A DNA stretch of 64,000 nt. Source: an uncultured Lentisphaerota bacterium. Lineage in GTDB: Bacteria; Verrucomicrobiota; Kiritimatiellia; CAIQIC01. Position 1 is the first letter of the stretch. Each line of letters opens with the position of its first letter. The notes below the pieces were generated by a model. It did no database searches. It saw only the letters and a list, made by a program, of their open reading frames with translations, and had not been told where the DNA came from. Of the stretch, positions 8,531-16,411 are shown one piece after another. The stretch covers positions 1 through 64,000 of the forward strand of contig CAIWHP010000055.1 of assembly GCA_903912445.1 (NCBI GenBank). The letters are read 5' to 3'. The translations under genes were made by a program, and so were the position numbers.

Positions 8531-10033
8531 TCACTGCGCGGGCGGCAGAAACTCCCCGGTGGCGGGGGCCCACGCGGAGCCATCGGGCGTGCTGGCCTGG
8601 AAGCGGTAGAAAATTTTCGTGCGAGCCGGTATATCAAACAGCATCGCGGAAAAGCGCGCCGCGCCGAAGCGCGTGTTTTGGCCCGCCTCCTCGACGTGCT
8701 CCCAGCCGTTGGTTGCGGTGCCGCCGTCGCGCAGGCCCCAGTAGGCGCGGATCTGGGCCGGCTGGTCCCCGTACAGGCCCTGCGTGAGCGTCGCGCGCAG
8801 TAGCAGGCTGCCGGGGCCGGGCTGGCCCGGTGGTTCGTGCGCGAGCGTGAAGCGCACGGGCGGCGGCAGCGGCTGCGCGAGCAGCGGGCCGGCGAGCGCC
8901 ACGAACTCGGCGTCGGTCGGCAGGCGCCCGCGCTCCTGCTTGAACTCGGCCACTTGCAAACGCGCGGCGTTGATGAAGCGCTGGTGCAGGTGGTAGCACG
9001 GCGTCGGCTGGCCCGCGGGATCGATCAGGCAGAAGTGATTGCCCTTTTCGTTGTTGTAGACCTGCCAGAAGAGCGCGAACGGCACGCCCCAGCGGAGCAG
9101 GCGCGCGAGATATTCGCGCGTCGGGACCTCCTGCACATCGGGGGTGTGGCCGCCCCCGCCGAAGCCGTACTCGCCGACGAACACCCGCCGGCCGGGAATT
9201 GCCGTCGCCTTGTTGGTAGGGAGATGCGCGGCGAGATAGTCGAGCGTCTTGACCAGCTCCGGCTCCTTCAGGTTCTGCATGTCGTAGGAGGAATAGGAGA
9301 CGTAGTCGAGGTTGGTGACGAACGGCAGGACGGCGTTGACGAGGCGGATGTTGCGGCCGGGCTTGTTCGCCATGGCGTCGCGCACGCGGTTGACCTCCAC
9401 GTAGCAGAACACGTCTACATTGGTGTGCGGCGTGGCAGCCTTGGCCTCGTCGATGCCCTGCTGACGCGCATTGAGCCAGCCGCGCATGCCGGCGAGCGCG
9501 GCCGGCGCGGGATTGTTCGTGCCGCGCTGCGCGGTACCGAGCAGGAGCCAGTCGCCTTCCCAGTTGCCGAGATAGAATTTCTTCCCTGTGCCGTTGTAGC
9601 GCGTGAGCAGCCAGCTCGCGAACTCGCGCATCTCGTCGCGCTCGATGCGCTCCTCGGCGGCACTCGGACCCTTGTGCCAGTAGCCGCCGTTGCTGTGCCC
9701 CGCGACGGAGGTCCACGCGAAGTAATGGCGGAACGGCATCTCGAACAGGCGCAGATAGTTCGTGTTGGCCTGCACGCACGCGGCCAGCGTCTTGGGTTCC
9801 TTGCCGCGCTTGCCGGCGGAGAGGGTGAACTTGAGGATGTCGCTGCCCATCGCGACGAGCCGCCCGGCCTGCTCCACCGTCACGTCCTGGTCGGTGAATT
9901 TATAGAGCGTGCCGAACGCCTGAGAGCCGACGCGGACGTTGTAGGCATCCACCGCCGGATCGGCGAGCCGGTCGCCCGCGGTCGCGCCCAGAGCGCCGCC
10001 GAGCAGGACGAGTGATAAAAGCTGCTTACGCAT
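8531..10033 (-). CDS. Exported TIM-barrel glycoside hydrolase-like protein
   Basis: Secreted protein of 500 aa with a signal peptide (MRKQLLSLVLLGGALGATAG). The first 370 residues look like a clan-A-type (beta/alpha)8 barrel. Candidate acidic residues are Glu in LGNWEGDW and Glu in VFVGEYGFGG, in the positions expected for acid/base and nucleophile; aromatic runs such as FWQVYNNEKG follow. The C-terminal 130 residues form a beta-type domain. The precise GH family is not recognised. The start at 10033 was chosen over upstream ATGs because it begins the signal peptide. Confidence 0.65.
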   Translation of the reverse strand: MRKQLLSLVLLGGALGATAGDRLADPAVDAYNVRVGSQAFGTLYKFTDQDVTVEQAGRLVAMGSDILKFTLSAGKRGKEPKTLAACVQANTNYLRLFEMPFRHYFAWTSVAGHSNGGYWHKGPSAAEERIERDEMREFASWLLTRYNGTGKKFYLGNWEGDWLLLGTAQRGTNNPAPAALAGMRGWLNARQQGIDEAKAATPHTNVDVFCYVEVNRVRDAMANKPGRNIRLVNAVLPFVTNLDYVSYSSYDMQNLKEPELVKTLDYLAAHLPTNKATAIPGRRVFVGEYGFGGGGHTPDVQEVPTREYLARLLRWGVPFALFWQVYNNEKGNHFCLIDPAGQPTPCYHLHQRFINAARLQVAEFKQERGRLPTDAEFVALAGPLLAQPLPPPVRFTLAHEPPGQPGPGSLLLRATLTQGLYGDQPAQIRAYWGLRDGGTATNGWEHVEEAGQNTRFGAARFSAMLFDIPARTKIFYRFQASTPDGSAWAPATGEFLPPAQ

Positions 10034-10198
10034 CACGGTGCTATCAAACCCGCTCGCGGCGCCCGCGTCAATGGAATCCCGCGCGCGGTCGCACAAGGCC
10101 AAAGCAGTTTCTTATCTGGTCAAAGCGCGGCGCAGTGGATCCCACGCCGCCCGGAGGGATGGGGCGGAGCGTTTGAGTGTGGGGGCCTGCAACCCGGA

Positions 10199-10672
10199 CT
10201 AGAAGGCGTTAACGCCGATCACATACAAGGCGCTTTTAGAAGCTGGATACCAAAAAGGAACTGCCGCTTTGATCCGGTAGAGTTTGCCCTGTTCCGTGGT
10301 CAGATTAAGGGCCTCAAAATCACCCAGGCTGACCTTGGGCGCAGAACTGATGCTCATCGGTCCCGGTTTCCTGTACCAAAAAAGCGTTCCATTAGGACCT
10401 ATATCACCAATAAACGTCCCGGTATCTGTAATCCGGATGCCATTCGCCCAAGCTGCAAACCCCAGCGAACGTTCTATCTGAACATAGGCGAGGGTGGGAT
10501 TGCTGGTGGCATCCGGTCGCGGCGCCAGTTGCTGGGTTGACGCACAACCTGTTATGAACAACAGGCTCATGATGGGCAGCAGCGCTTTTACCCCGCAGGA
10601 TAAGAACTTGCCTGGGCGCGTTGGCTGGTGGAGCGCCGTTGCTCGTGCTGATGTAAAACCGTGATTTATCAT
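10199..10672 (-). CDS. Small lipoprotein, DUF2846-like
   Basis: A 157-residue protein with a lipobox (MSLLFITGC followed by ASTQQ). If the start is 10672 the n-region is about 43 residues long; a second ATG at 10570 directly before SLLFITGC would give a shorter but tidy signal. The mature part (YVQIERSLGF, GIRITDTGTFIGDIGPNGTLFWYRKPGPMSI, KLYRIKAAVPFW) is similar in pattern to DUF2846-type lipoproteins. It is visibly less GC-rich than its neighbours. Neither start has a strong ribosome site. Confidence 0.6.
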   Translation of the reverse strand: MINHGFTSARATALHQPTRPGKFLSCGVKALLPIMSLLFITGCASTQQLAPRPDATSNPTLAYVQIERSLGFAAWANGIRITDTGTFIGDIGPNGTLFWYRKPGPMSISSAPKVSLGDFEALNLTTEQGKLYRIKAAVPFWYPASKSALYVIGVNAF

Positions 10673-10784
10673 GTGAGAAACATTAGCTGAACGGTCGGGG
10701 ACTAGTCCAGCTTTATACCCGACGGGGCGGGAAGCTGTTGCGTGCCGCCTGCAAAGCGTTTGGCTTTCGGCGGAGGCATCCGCT

Positions 10785-11567
10785 ATGCTCGCGCTCATGA
10801 AAAGTTTTTGCCTGTCGGCTTTGCTCCTGCTCGCGCTCACGAGCGGTGGGGCGCGCGCTGTGGATCGCGAGCTGCTCACGCAGTACTCCACCATCCCCGC
10901 GCTGCTTGCCGGCCTCTATGACGGCGAGTGGTCCTGCGCCGAGGTGCTCGCGCGCGGCGATCTCGGGCTCGGCACGTTCGACCAGCTCGATGGCGAGATG
11001 ATCGTGCTCGACGGCCGCTGTTACCGTGCCCAGAGCGACGGCAACGTGGTGCCTGTTGTGAGCAGCGAGAAGACGCCGTTCGCGTGCGTCACCTTTTTCG
11101 ATACCGATCTCGCGGTCAGCAACCTGACGGCTGGCAGCATGGCCGGGCTGGCCGCCGCGCTCGATCAGCAACTGCCCTCCGCCAACCTGGTCTATGCGCT
11201 GCGCCTCGACGGCACCTTCGCCTATGTCAAAACCCGCAGCGTGCCGCGGCAGACGAAGCCGTTCCGTCTGCTGACGGAGATCGTGAAGACGCAGCCGACC
11301 TTTGAATGGAAAAATGTGCGCGGCACGCTGCTCGGCTTCCGTTTTCCGATCTTTGCCAAGGAACTCAACGTCGCCGGCTGGCACCTGCATTTCATCACCG
11401 CCGACCGCCAGCACGGCGGCCACGTCCTCGACGTGCGGATGACCCACCAGACCGCGCTGCTCGACCTCACGCCGGCGCTGCAACAGAACCTCTCCACCAA
11501 CGCCGCGTTCCTCAAGCTCGACCTCGGTGGCGACTCGACAGAAGCCGTGCGGAAGGTGGAGAAATGA
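10785..11567 (+). CDS. budA: Alpha-acetolactate decarboxylase with signal peptide
   Basis: Converts acetolactate to acetoin (EC 4.1.1.5). Family landmarks are TIPALLAGLYDGE, the GTFDQLDGEMIVLDG block and the metal-binding histidines in LHFITADRQHGGHVLD. Length (260 aa) is normal. Unusually, the N-terminus is a hydrophobic export signal (MLALMKSFCLSALLLLALTSGGARA), so the enzyme is probably periplasmic or secreted. Exported forms are known in some bacilli, whereas most are cytoplasmic. CGGAGG lies 8 nt before ATG 10785. No acetolactate synthase is beside it. Its stop overlaps the next gene's ATG (ATGA), so the two are translationally coupled. Confidence 0.9.
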   Translation: MLALMKSFCLSALLLLALTSGGARAVDRELLTQYSTIPALLAGLYDGEWSCAEVLARGDLGLGTFDQLDGEMIVLDGRCYRAQSDGNVVPVVSSEKTPFACVTFFDTDLAVSNLTAGSMAGLAAALDQQLPSANLVYALRLDGTFAYVKTRSVPRQTKPFRLLTEIVKTQPTFEWKNVRGTLLGFRFPIFAKELNVAGWHLHFITADRQHGGHVLDVRMTHQTALLDLTPALQQNLSTNAAFLKLDLGGDSTEAVRKVEK

Positions 11568-12538
11568 AATCCGGCTGGGTAGGGGCGCAGACTTGCTGTG
11601 CCCGGTTCCGGGAAGCAACGCACATTGGGCGCAGCAAGACTGCGCCCCTACATTTGGTCGGTAGGGACGCCGCGCCGCGGCGTCCGTCTATGTACGGGAT
11701 GCGGACGGCGCGTCGCGCCGTTCCTACATTCTGGTTGCTGTTTGGACTTGTGACTGCAAGCGCCGCCGAGCGCGTCATCAGCCTCGCGCCGAACCTGACC
11801 GAGATCATCTGCGCGCTCGGCGCGGCGGACCAGCTCGTCGGCCGCACGAGCGCCTGCGACTATCCGCCGGAGCCGCTGAAAAAAGTGCCGGTGATCGGCG
11901 ATTTCGGCGTGCCGTCGCTGGAGAAGCTGCTCGGCGCGCGGCCGACCCTCGTGGTGGATGTGGCGCTGGAGGACGAAGCCATCGGCCGGCAGATCGCCAA
12001 GCTCGGGCTGCGCCGCGAACGCATCGCGTGCCGCTCGCTCGACGATATCCCTGTTGCGATCCGCCGGCTCGGCGTGCTGCTGCAGCGCGCGAGCGTCGCG
12101 GAGCCGCTCGCCCAACAGATCGCCGACGGTATCGCCGCCGCGCGCAAGCGGATCGGGACCCAACACAAGCCGCCGCGGGTTTATGCGGAGTTCTGGAGCG
12201 ACCCGCCGATGACCTGCGGCAAAAAAACGTTTCTGGCCGAGTTGATCACGCTCGCCGGCGGCGAAAACCTGGGCGACGTGTCGGCGCGCGACTATTACGC
12301 CATCTCGACAGAGTGGCTGGTCGCGCGCCAGCCGGAGATCGTGCTGTGCTTCTATATGGCCGATGCGCAGCAGTTGCCCGGGCGCCTCGCCGCCCGGCCC
12401 GGTTGGTCGGTGCTGCCGGCGGTGAAGAACAAGAAAATCTACAGCGGCTTCGACAACAGCCTGCTGCTGCGTCCCGGCCCGCGCGCCCTCGAAGGCCTCC
12501 GCGTCCTGCAGAACTGTTTCAAGACCGCCGCGGAATGA
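11564..12538 (+). CDS. BtuF-like corrinoid-binding periplasmic protein with REP-disrupted N-terminus
   Basis: Solute-binding protein of the BtuF/FhuD type (cobalamin or heme/iron chelates). It has ERVISLAPNLTEIICALGAADQLVG, the TSACDYPPE and VGDFGVPSLEKLL-type blocks, a long backbone helix, and a C-terminal lobe ending in LLLRPGPRALEGL. The ATG at 11564 overlaps the upstream stop and has AAGGTGGAG just before it. A 149-bp REP-like inverted pair (11579-11727) lies between this start and the hydrophobic signal core FWLLFGLVTASAA. The frame is kept, giving a 45-residue extension. Internal ATGs at 11690 and 11699 could give MRTARRAVPTF plus the core, a usable signal peptide. A corrinoid substrate is supported by the corrinoid genes next door. 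No permease or ATPase is present. Confidence 0.8.
   Translation: MKSGWVGAQTCCARFREATHIGRSKTAPLHLVGRDAAPRRPSMYGMRTARRAVPTFWLLFGLVTASAAERVISLAPNLTEIICALGAADQLVGRTSACDYPPEPLKKVPVIGDFGVPSLEKLLGARPTLVVDVALEDEAIGRQIAKLGLRRERIACRSLDDIPVAIRRLGVLLQRASVAEPLAQQIADGIAAARKRIGTQHKPPRVYAEFWSDPPMTCGKKTFLAELITLAGGENLGDVSARDYYAISTEWLVARQPEIVLCFYMADAQQLPGRLAARPGWSVLPAVKNKKIYSGFDNSLLLRPGPRALEGLRVLQNCFKTAAE
11579..11727. repeat. Two REP-like inverted pairs inside the btuF-like gene start
   Basis: First pair: GTAGGGGCGCAGACTTGCTG (from 11579) and its near-complement ending at 11651. Second pair: GTAGGGACGCCGCGCCGCGG (from 11661) and its near-complement ending TTCCTAC at 11727. Both pairs begin GTAGG and end CCTAC. 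They lie within the reading frame of the substrate-binding protein. Confidence 0.85.
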
Positions 12539-12922
12539 GCCTTGCACCGCGCGGCATGGACAGCTTGCCCGGGCTCAAGGGTTCATCCGAACTGGGCACC
12601 TGCACTGCGAACTGCAGCGGCGGCCAAGTTCTCCAGATTCATTCCTCCCCACGGGACTTTACCTTGGTCCGTGCCTGTCCGGCGCTGGGCCTGCTTTCGT
12701 GTTGTCCCTGCGGGACACACCGGATTCCTTGGTCACACCTTGAGTGGCCGCCGCATCGAATCCATGAGCCATGAATAATTACGAGTATCTCCCCGCTGCC
12801 TAGCCACGCTAGGTAGCGGGGGCAAACCGGCCGGCCGTTGACGGGACGAAGGAGCGCCGGCAAAATTTCCAGAGACTGGAAGCGGAGTGGCCGTATTTTC
12901 CAGTCCTTGGAAGCGGGGTGGT
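12539..12922. other. Non-coding spacer with hairpin and palindromes
   Basis: No credible gene between two convergent genes. It holds a 14-bp stem with a 3-nt loop (12791-12804 with 12808-12821, one G-T pair; arms CCCCGCTGCCTAGC and GCTAGGTAGCGGGG), which could stop transcription from either side. It also holds two TTCCAA-family palindromes, degenerate at 12865-12881 and better at 12894-12912, 29 bp apart. Confidence 0.6.
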
Positions 12923-13669
12923 TCAGGCCGCCGGTTCGGTGGCGAGGATGTCGGTGTCGTAGCGGGCCACGATGCGGTGGCCGGGCGGGACGGTCAGGAA
13001 ATCGTCGTCGTCCCACGGGCCGTTGAGGAGGCGTTCGAGCAGGTGCATGTCGCCGCGCACCTTGTCGAATTTCCAGCCATGCTCGGCGGCGCGGTCGCGT
13101 GCCTGCTGCTCAAAGCTGCCGTCCGGTTCGACGCCCATCTCGATGAAGGTACACTGGCTATAGTTCTGCGGCGGGGCGCAAAGGGTCTCGTGCAGGAATT
13201 GCGCGTTGTCCTCGCCGTATTCGGCGATCAGTTGCTCCATGGTCTTATCCATGCCCATCTGGTGGCCGATGGAGATTTGCTTGAGATCGCCAGAGGCTTC
13301 GCCGCGTTCGATCCAGCCGGTGGTGAAAAAGTAGGTGCCGGGATGCTGGTCAAAATAGGCCTGGTAACGCTGGCGGCTGCCGAAGAACAGCGCGAGGCAG
13401 TCGTGGGCGCGCGGGATGATCAGCGGCGCGGAGCGCGCGGTCAGCCCGGCGAGCCCGTTGTTGCACAGGCCGTAGCCGAGGAGGAGCGCGTCGTAGCTTT
13501 CGCCGCCGCAGGCATCCACCGCCGCCTGCACGCGCTGCAGCATCGGCGCCGCGCCGAGGTCATGCAGGCCCTTGGGCAGGAAGCTCACGTCGATCCGGTG
13601 CGGCGACCGCGCGGCGACCGCGCAGACTTCGCGGAAGAAAATTTCGCAACTGACAAGTTTCAGTTTCAT
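12923..13669 (-). CDS. DUF1638 protein of corrinoid systems
   Basis: A 248-residue cytoplasmic protein with the family pattern LKLVSCEIFFREV at the N-terminus, YDALLLGYGLCNNGLAGL, a Cys/His-containing IIPRAHDCLALFFGS and YFFTTGWIERGE. These match DUF1638 proteins, which commonly sit beside corrinoid proteins and their reactivases. Biochemical role is not established. The start overlaps the stop of the upstream reactivase gene by 4 bp (ATGA), so it is translationally coupled to it. Confidence 0.82.
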   Translation of the reverse strand: MKLKLVSCEIFFREVCAVAARSPHRIDVSFLPKGLHDLGAAPMLQRVQAAVDACGGESYDALLLGYGLCNNGLAGLTARSAPLIIPRAHDCLALFFGSRQRYQAYFDQHPGTYFFTTGWIERGEASGDLKQISIGHQMGMDKTMEQLIAEYGEDNAQFLHETLCAPPQNYSQCTFIEMGVEPDGSFEQQARDRAAEHGWKFDKVRGDMHLLERLLNGPWDDDDFLTVPPGHRIVARYDTDILATEPAA

Positions 13670-15327
13670 GAGTGGATTTCCACTGACGGAAATTCTTCCG
13701 TGTTCAGGTTGGGGATCAGCAGGGCGTCGATGAAGTTGTCCTCGAAGTCCTGCGTGCGGTTGAGCTCGATGGCCTGCGGCAGGCGGGAGATGTGCTCCAT
13801 CGCGAGCAGCGCGGCGGCGTCGGTGAGCGCGAGGTAGGCGCCGGCGAGCGAGCCGTTGCCGAGCACCTCGAAGCGCTCCAGCGGCAGGTCCGGCAGCAGG
13901 CCGAGCGTGATGGCGTTGGCGAGGTCGATATGGCGCGCGAAGCCGCCGGCGAGCACGAAGCGCGGGATGTCGCGCACGTTGCGGCCCTGCAGGGTCAGCA
14001 GGGTCTTGAGTCCGGCGTAGGTCGCGGCCTTGGCCTTGAGCACCTGCTCGATGTCGCGCTCGGTGACGACGACCGCCTGGCCGTTGGCGCTCGCGGCGGC
14101 GGGCACGAGCACGCAGGCGTGGCTGCTGCCGCGGGCGAGGGGGCTCTGCGCGTAACAGCCCGCGTGCTGGAGCCGCTCGATATCGAAGCGGCCATGCGCG
14201 TTGATCAGCCCGCAGCGGAAACCCACGGCGAGGAAATCAATGATGCCGGAGCCGCAGATGCCGTCGGCCTTGCCGCCGCCGATCACGTCGCACTGGAAAT
14301 CGAGTTTGGTATCGCAGCGCACATGCTCGATGGCGCCGGGCGAAGCGCGACGCCCGTGGAGCAATCCCGCGCCCTCGAAGGCGGGGCCGGCCGCGGTGGC
14401 GCAGGCGAGCAGACGGCCACCCTGCGCATAGACGATTTCGCTGTTGGTGCCCACATCCACAAGCACGGATTCGCCTCCGCGCGAGAGCAGGTGCGCAGCG
14501 TGGATGTCAGCGACGATGTCGCCGCCAATGTAGCCAGCGACCGAGGGCACCACGTCCACACTGCCGCGCGGACGCATCGCGAGCCCAAGCGTGGCGGCCT
14601 CGCACGGCGGATGAATATGGCGCACGGCGTTGAACGGCAGCCGCCCGATGCTTTCCACCGGCAGGCCGAGGAAGAGATGTTCCATCACCGTATTGCCCGC
14701 GACCGCGAGGCGCTCGACGCGCCCGGTCTGCACGCCGGCGGCGGCGCACGCCTCGGCGAGCAGCGGGTTGATCGTTTGACCGATGACGAGCTCCTGCATC
14801 ACGCGCACCTCCGCTTCCGTCCGGCAGAACGAAATCCGGGAGGCGACATCATCGGCCTTGCGGATCTGCTGGTTGTATTGCGAGGCGCGCGCGAGGATAT
14901 GGCCGGTCGCGGGATCGAGCAGCACGAGCGCGACGGTGGTTGTGCCGATATCGACGGCGGCGGCCAGCGGCGCAGTGGCGCTCGTGGTCTGCGCGGAGTT
15001 CGCGTTCGGCGCATGGAACTCACTGACGATCTGGCCGCCGGTCTCCAGCAGCGAGCCGGCCGGCACGATGATTTCGCCATCGGCGCTGAGGACCCGGGTC
15101 TGGCAGGCGAAGGCCTCGTGCCGGGAACCCGCGGGCAGCGTCAGGGTCACGCCGTCGACGTGGAAGGTGCCCTCCGCCAGCTGGAGGCGACAGCCGCCGC
15201 AGATGCCTTCGCCGCCGCAGCGGAGATTGAGGTGGAGGCCCGCGCGCTCCAGTAGCTGGGCCAGCGTGGGGTGCGCCTCGGCCGCGATGCTTACGCGCCG
15301 GCTGCCGAGCTGGATATGGAGTGGCAT
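13666..15327 (-). CDS. Corrinoid-protein reductive activator (2Fe-2S plus ASKHA, RACo/RamA-like)
   Basis: ATP-dependent activator (553 aa) that returns inactive Co(II) corrinoid proteins to Co(I). The N-terminal ferredoxin domain binds a 2Fe-2S cluster through Cys in LRCGGEGICGGCRLQL plus a later Cys (ACQTRVL). The ASKHA ATPase part shows the phosphate-1 loop VDIGTTTVALVL, GNTVMEHLFLG, VDVGTNSEIV, ATAAGPAFEGAGL and the C-terminal FVLAGGFARHIDL. This is the domain order of RACo-type (DUF4445) proteins. It follows the corrinoid protein gene and couples to the DUF1638 gene. The methyltransferase it serves is not in the window. Confidence 0.9.
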   Translation of the reverse strand: MPLHIQLGSRRVSIAAEAHPTLAQLLERAGLHLNLRCGGEGICGGCRLQLAEGTFHVDGVTLTLPAGSRHEAFACQTRVLSADGEIIVPAGSLLETGGQIVSEFHAPNANSAQTTSATAPLAAAVDIGTTTVALVLLDPATGHILARASQYNQQIRKADDVASRISFCRTEAEVRVMQELVIGQTINPLLAEACAAAGVQTGRVERLAVAGNTVMEHLFLGLPVESIGRLPFNAVRHIHPPCEAATLGLAMRPRGSVDVVPSVAGYIGGDIVADIHAAHLLSRGGESVLVDVGTNSEIVYAQGGRLLACATAAGPAFEGAGLLHGRRASPGAIEHVRCDTKLDFQCDVIGGGKADGICGSGIIDFLAVGFRCGLINAHGRFDIERLQHAGCYAQSPLARGSSHACVLVPAAASANGQAVVVTERDIEQVLKAKAATYAGLKTLLTLQGRNVRDIPRFVLAGGFARHIDLANAITLGLLPDLPLERFEVLGNGSLAGAYLALTDAAALLAMEHISRLPQAIELNRTQDFEDNFIDALLIPNLNTEEFPSVEIHS

Positions 15328-15445
15328 GCACGGATTAAACCCGAAATGCGGCCGATTTCAACTGAAGAAGCTGCGCGCGCAGAAAACGAAGGCGCGACGG
15401 CGTGAGCGTAGTGCCGCTGCCGGGCTGGGGAAGCTCACAAAACAA

Positions 15446-15475
15446 AAGGTCACAGAGCGTTGGCTCTGTGACCTT
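15446..15475 (-). terminator. Rho-independent terminator between corrinoid protein and reactivase genes
   Basis: A perfect 12-bp stem (AAGGTCACAGAG with CTCTGTGACCTT) has a 6-nt loop and, read on the minus strand, is followed by TTGTTTTG. It lies 20 bp beyond the corrinoid-protein stop and 119 bp before the reactivase start. It should reduce expression of the reactivase and DUF1638 genes relative to the abundant corrinoid protein. Confidence 0.85.
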
Positions 15476-15495
15476 GCCCTGCGCTGCGCCTTTGA

Positions 15496-16122
15496 TCAGG
15501 CGCGGACGCCGAGGAGCTGGTCGATCACCTTGACGGCGTCGTTGGCGTCGGCGCCGTAGCCGGCCGCGCCGATCTCGGTGGCGTACTGCTGGGTGACGGG
15601 CGCGCCGCCAATGACGACCTTGGCGGTCGAGGTCCTGAGCGCCTCGGTAATGGTCTTCATGTAGGGCATCGTCGTGGTCAGCAGCGCGCTGCACAGGACG
15701 GCTTGCGCGCCGCGGTCCACGGCGGCCTGGAACTTGGCCGCGTCGCAATCCACGCCGAGGTCATCCACTTCGTAGCCGGCGCCCTTGAGCATCATGGCGA
15801 CGAGGTTCTTGCCGATGTCGTGCAGGTCGCCCTTGACGGTGCCGATGCAGACCTTGGCGAGCGGCTTGTGGCCGGCGCTGACGAGGATCGGCTCGATGAT
15901 CTTGAGGCCGGCGGCCATGGCGCGCGCGGCGATCAGCATCTCCGGCACATAGACCTCGTTCTTGGAAAACTTGTCGCCCATGTTGCGCATGGCGGGGATC
16001 ATCGAGTCGTTCAGCAACTCGACGACGCTCGCGCCGCCGGCGACGGCCTGATTGACGATCTCCTCGACGAGCTTGCGCTGCCCCTTGCAGATTGCGTTGA
16101 ACAGTTCTTCGTTTTTAGCCAT
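15496..16122 (-). CDS. Corrinoid (B12-binding) methyl-carrier protein, MtbC/MttC-like
   Basis: Cobalamin-binding protein of 208 aa that carries methyl groups between methyltransferases. The N-terminal four-helix B12-binding cap is followed by a Rossmann-like domain with the base-off/His-on motif DxHxxG in KGDLHDIGKNLV. SALLTTTMPYMK and VVIGGAPVT, which line the nucleotide tail, are also present. This is the length of MtbC/MttC/MtmC-type proteins. ATG 16122 has AAAGGA upstream; an upstream TTG would add 7 residues. No methyltransferase lies next to it. Confidence 0.92.
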   Translation of the reverse strand: MAKNEELFNAICKGQRKLVEEIVNQAVAGGASVVELLNDSMIPAMRNMGDKFSKNEVYVPEMLIAARAMAAGLKIIEPILVSAGHKPLAKVCIGTVKGDLHDIGKNLVAMMLKGAGYEVDDLGVDCDAAKFQAAVDRGAQAVLCSALLTTTMPYMKTITEALRTSTAKVVIGGAPVTQQYATEIGAAGYGADANDAVKVIDQLLGVRA

Positions 16123-16207
16123 GGCCTGTTGTCCTTTCGTCAAAACGTGTCGTGTTTTTAAGCGGAATCCCCCCGCGGCACAAGTTTATTTCTCGCCGCT
16201 GCAGGGC

Positions 16208-16289
16208 TTTTCCAAGCCATGGAAACGGGGAACGCTGGTTTCCCCAAGGCTTGGAAAAGTCACGGTTCTGGTGCCCCATGCTTGGAAAA
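16208..16289. repeat. Triplet of TTCCAA...TTGGAA palindromes
   Basis: Copies at 16208-16225 (TTTTCCAAGCCATGGAAA), 16239-16258 (TTTCCCCAAGGCTTGGAAAA) and a right half at 16274-16289 (CCCCATGCTTGGAAAA). They start 31 and about 33-35 bp apart. They lie upstream of the corrinoid gene and beyond the end of the araC-type gene. Confidence 0.85.
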
Positions 16290-16411
16290 CGCGTGGCGAT
16301 GGCGCGGCGTGTAGCGGTGCCGGTGGTTGGATGGGGCGCGCGGGGCTGGAAACCCCCGCCCGCAAAGCATGGGTTGAGCTGCTGTTGTGAACGGGAGCGG
16401 CGCCGATAAAA

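Noticed and set aside
15328-16200. Cobalamin riboswitch for the corrinoid genes
   Set aside because: No B12-box-like sequence or long structured leader was seen upstream of the corrinoid protein, reactivase or btuF-like gene.
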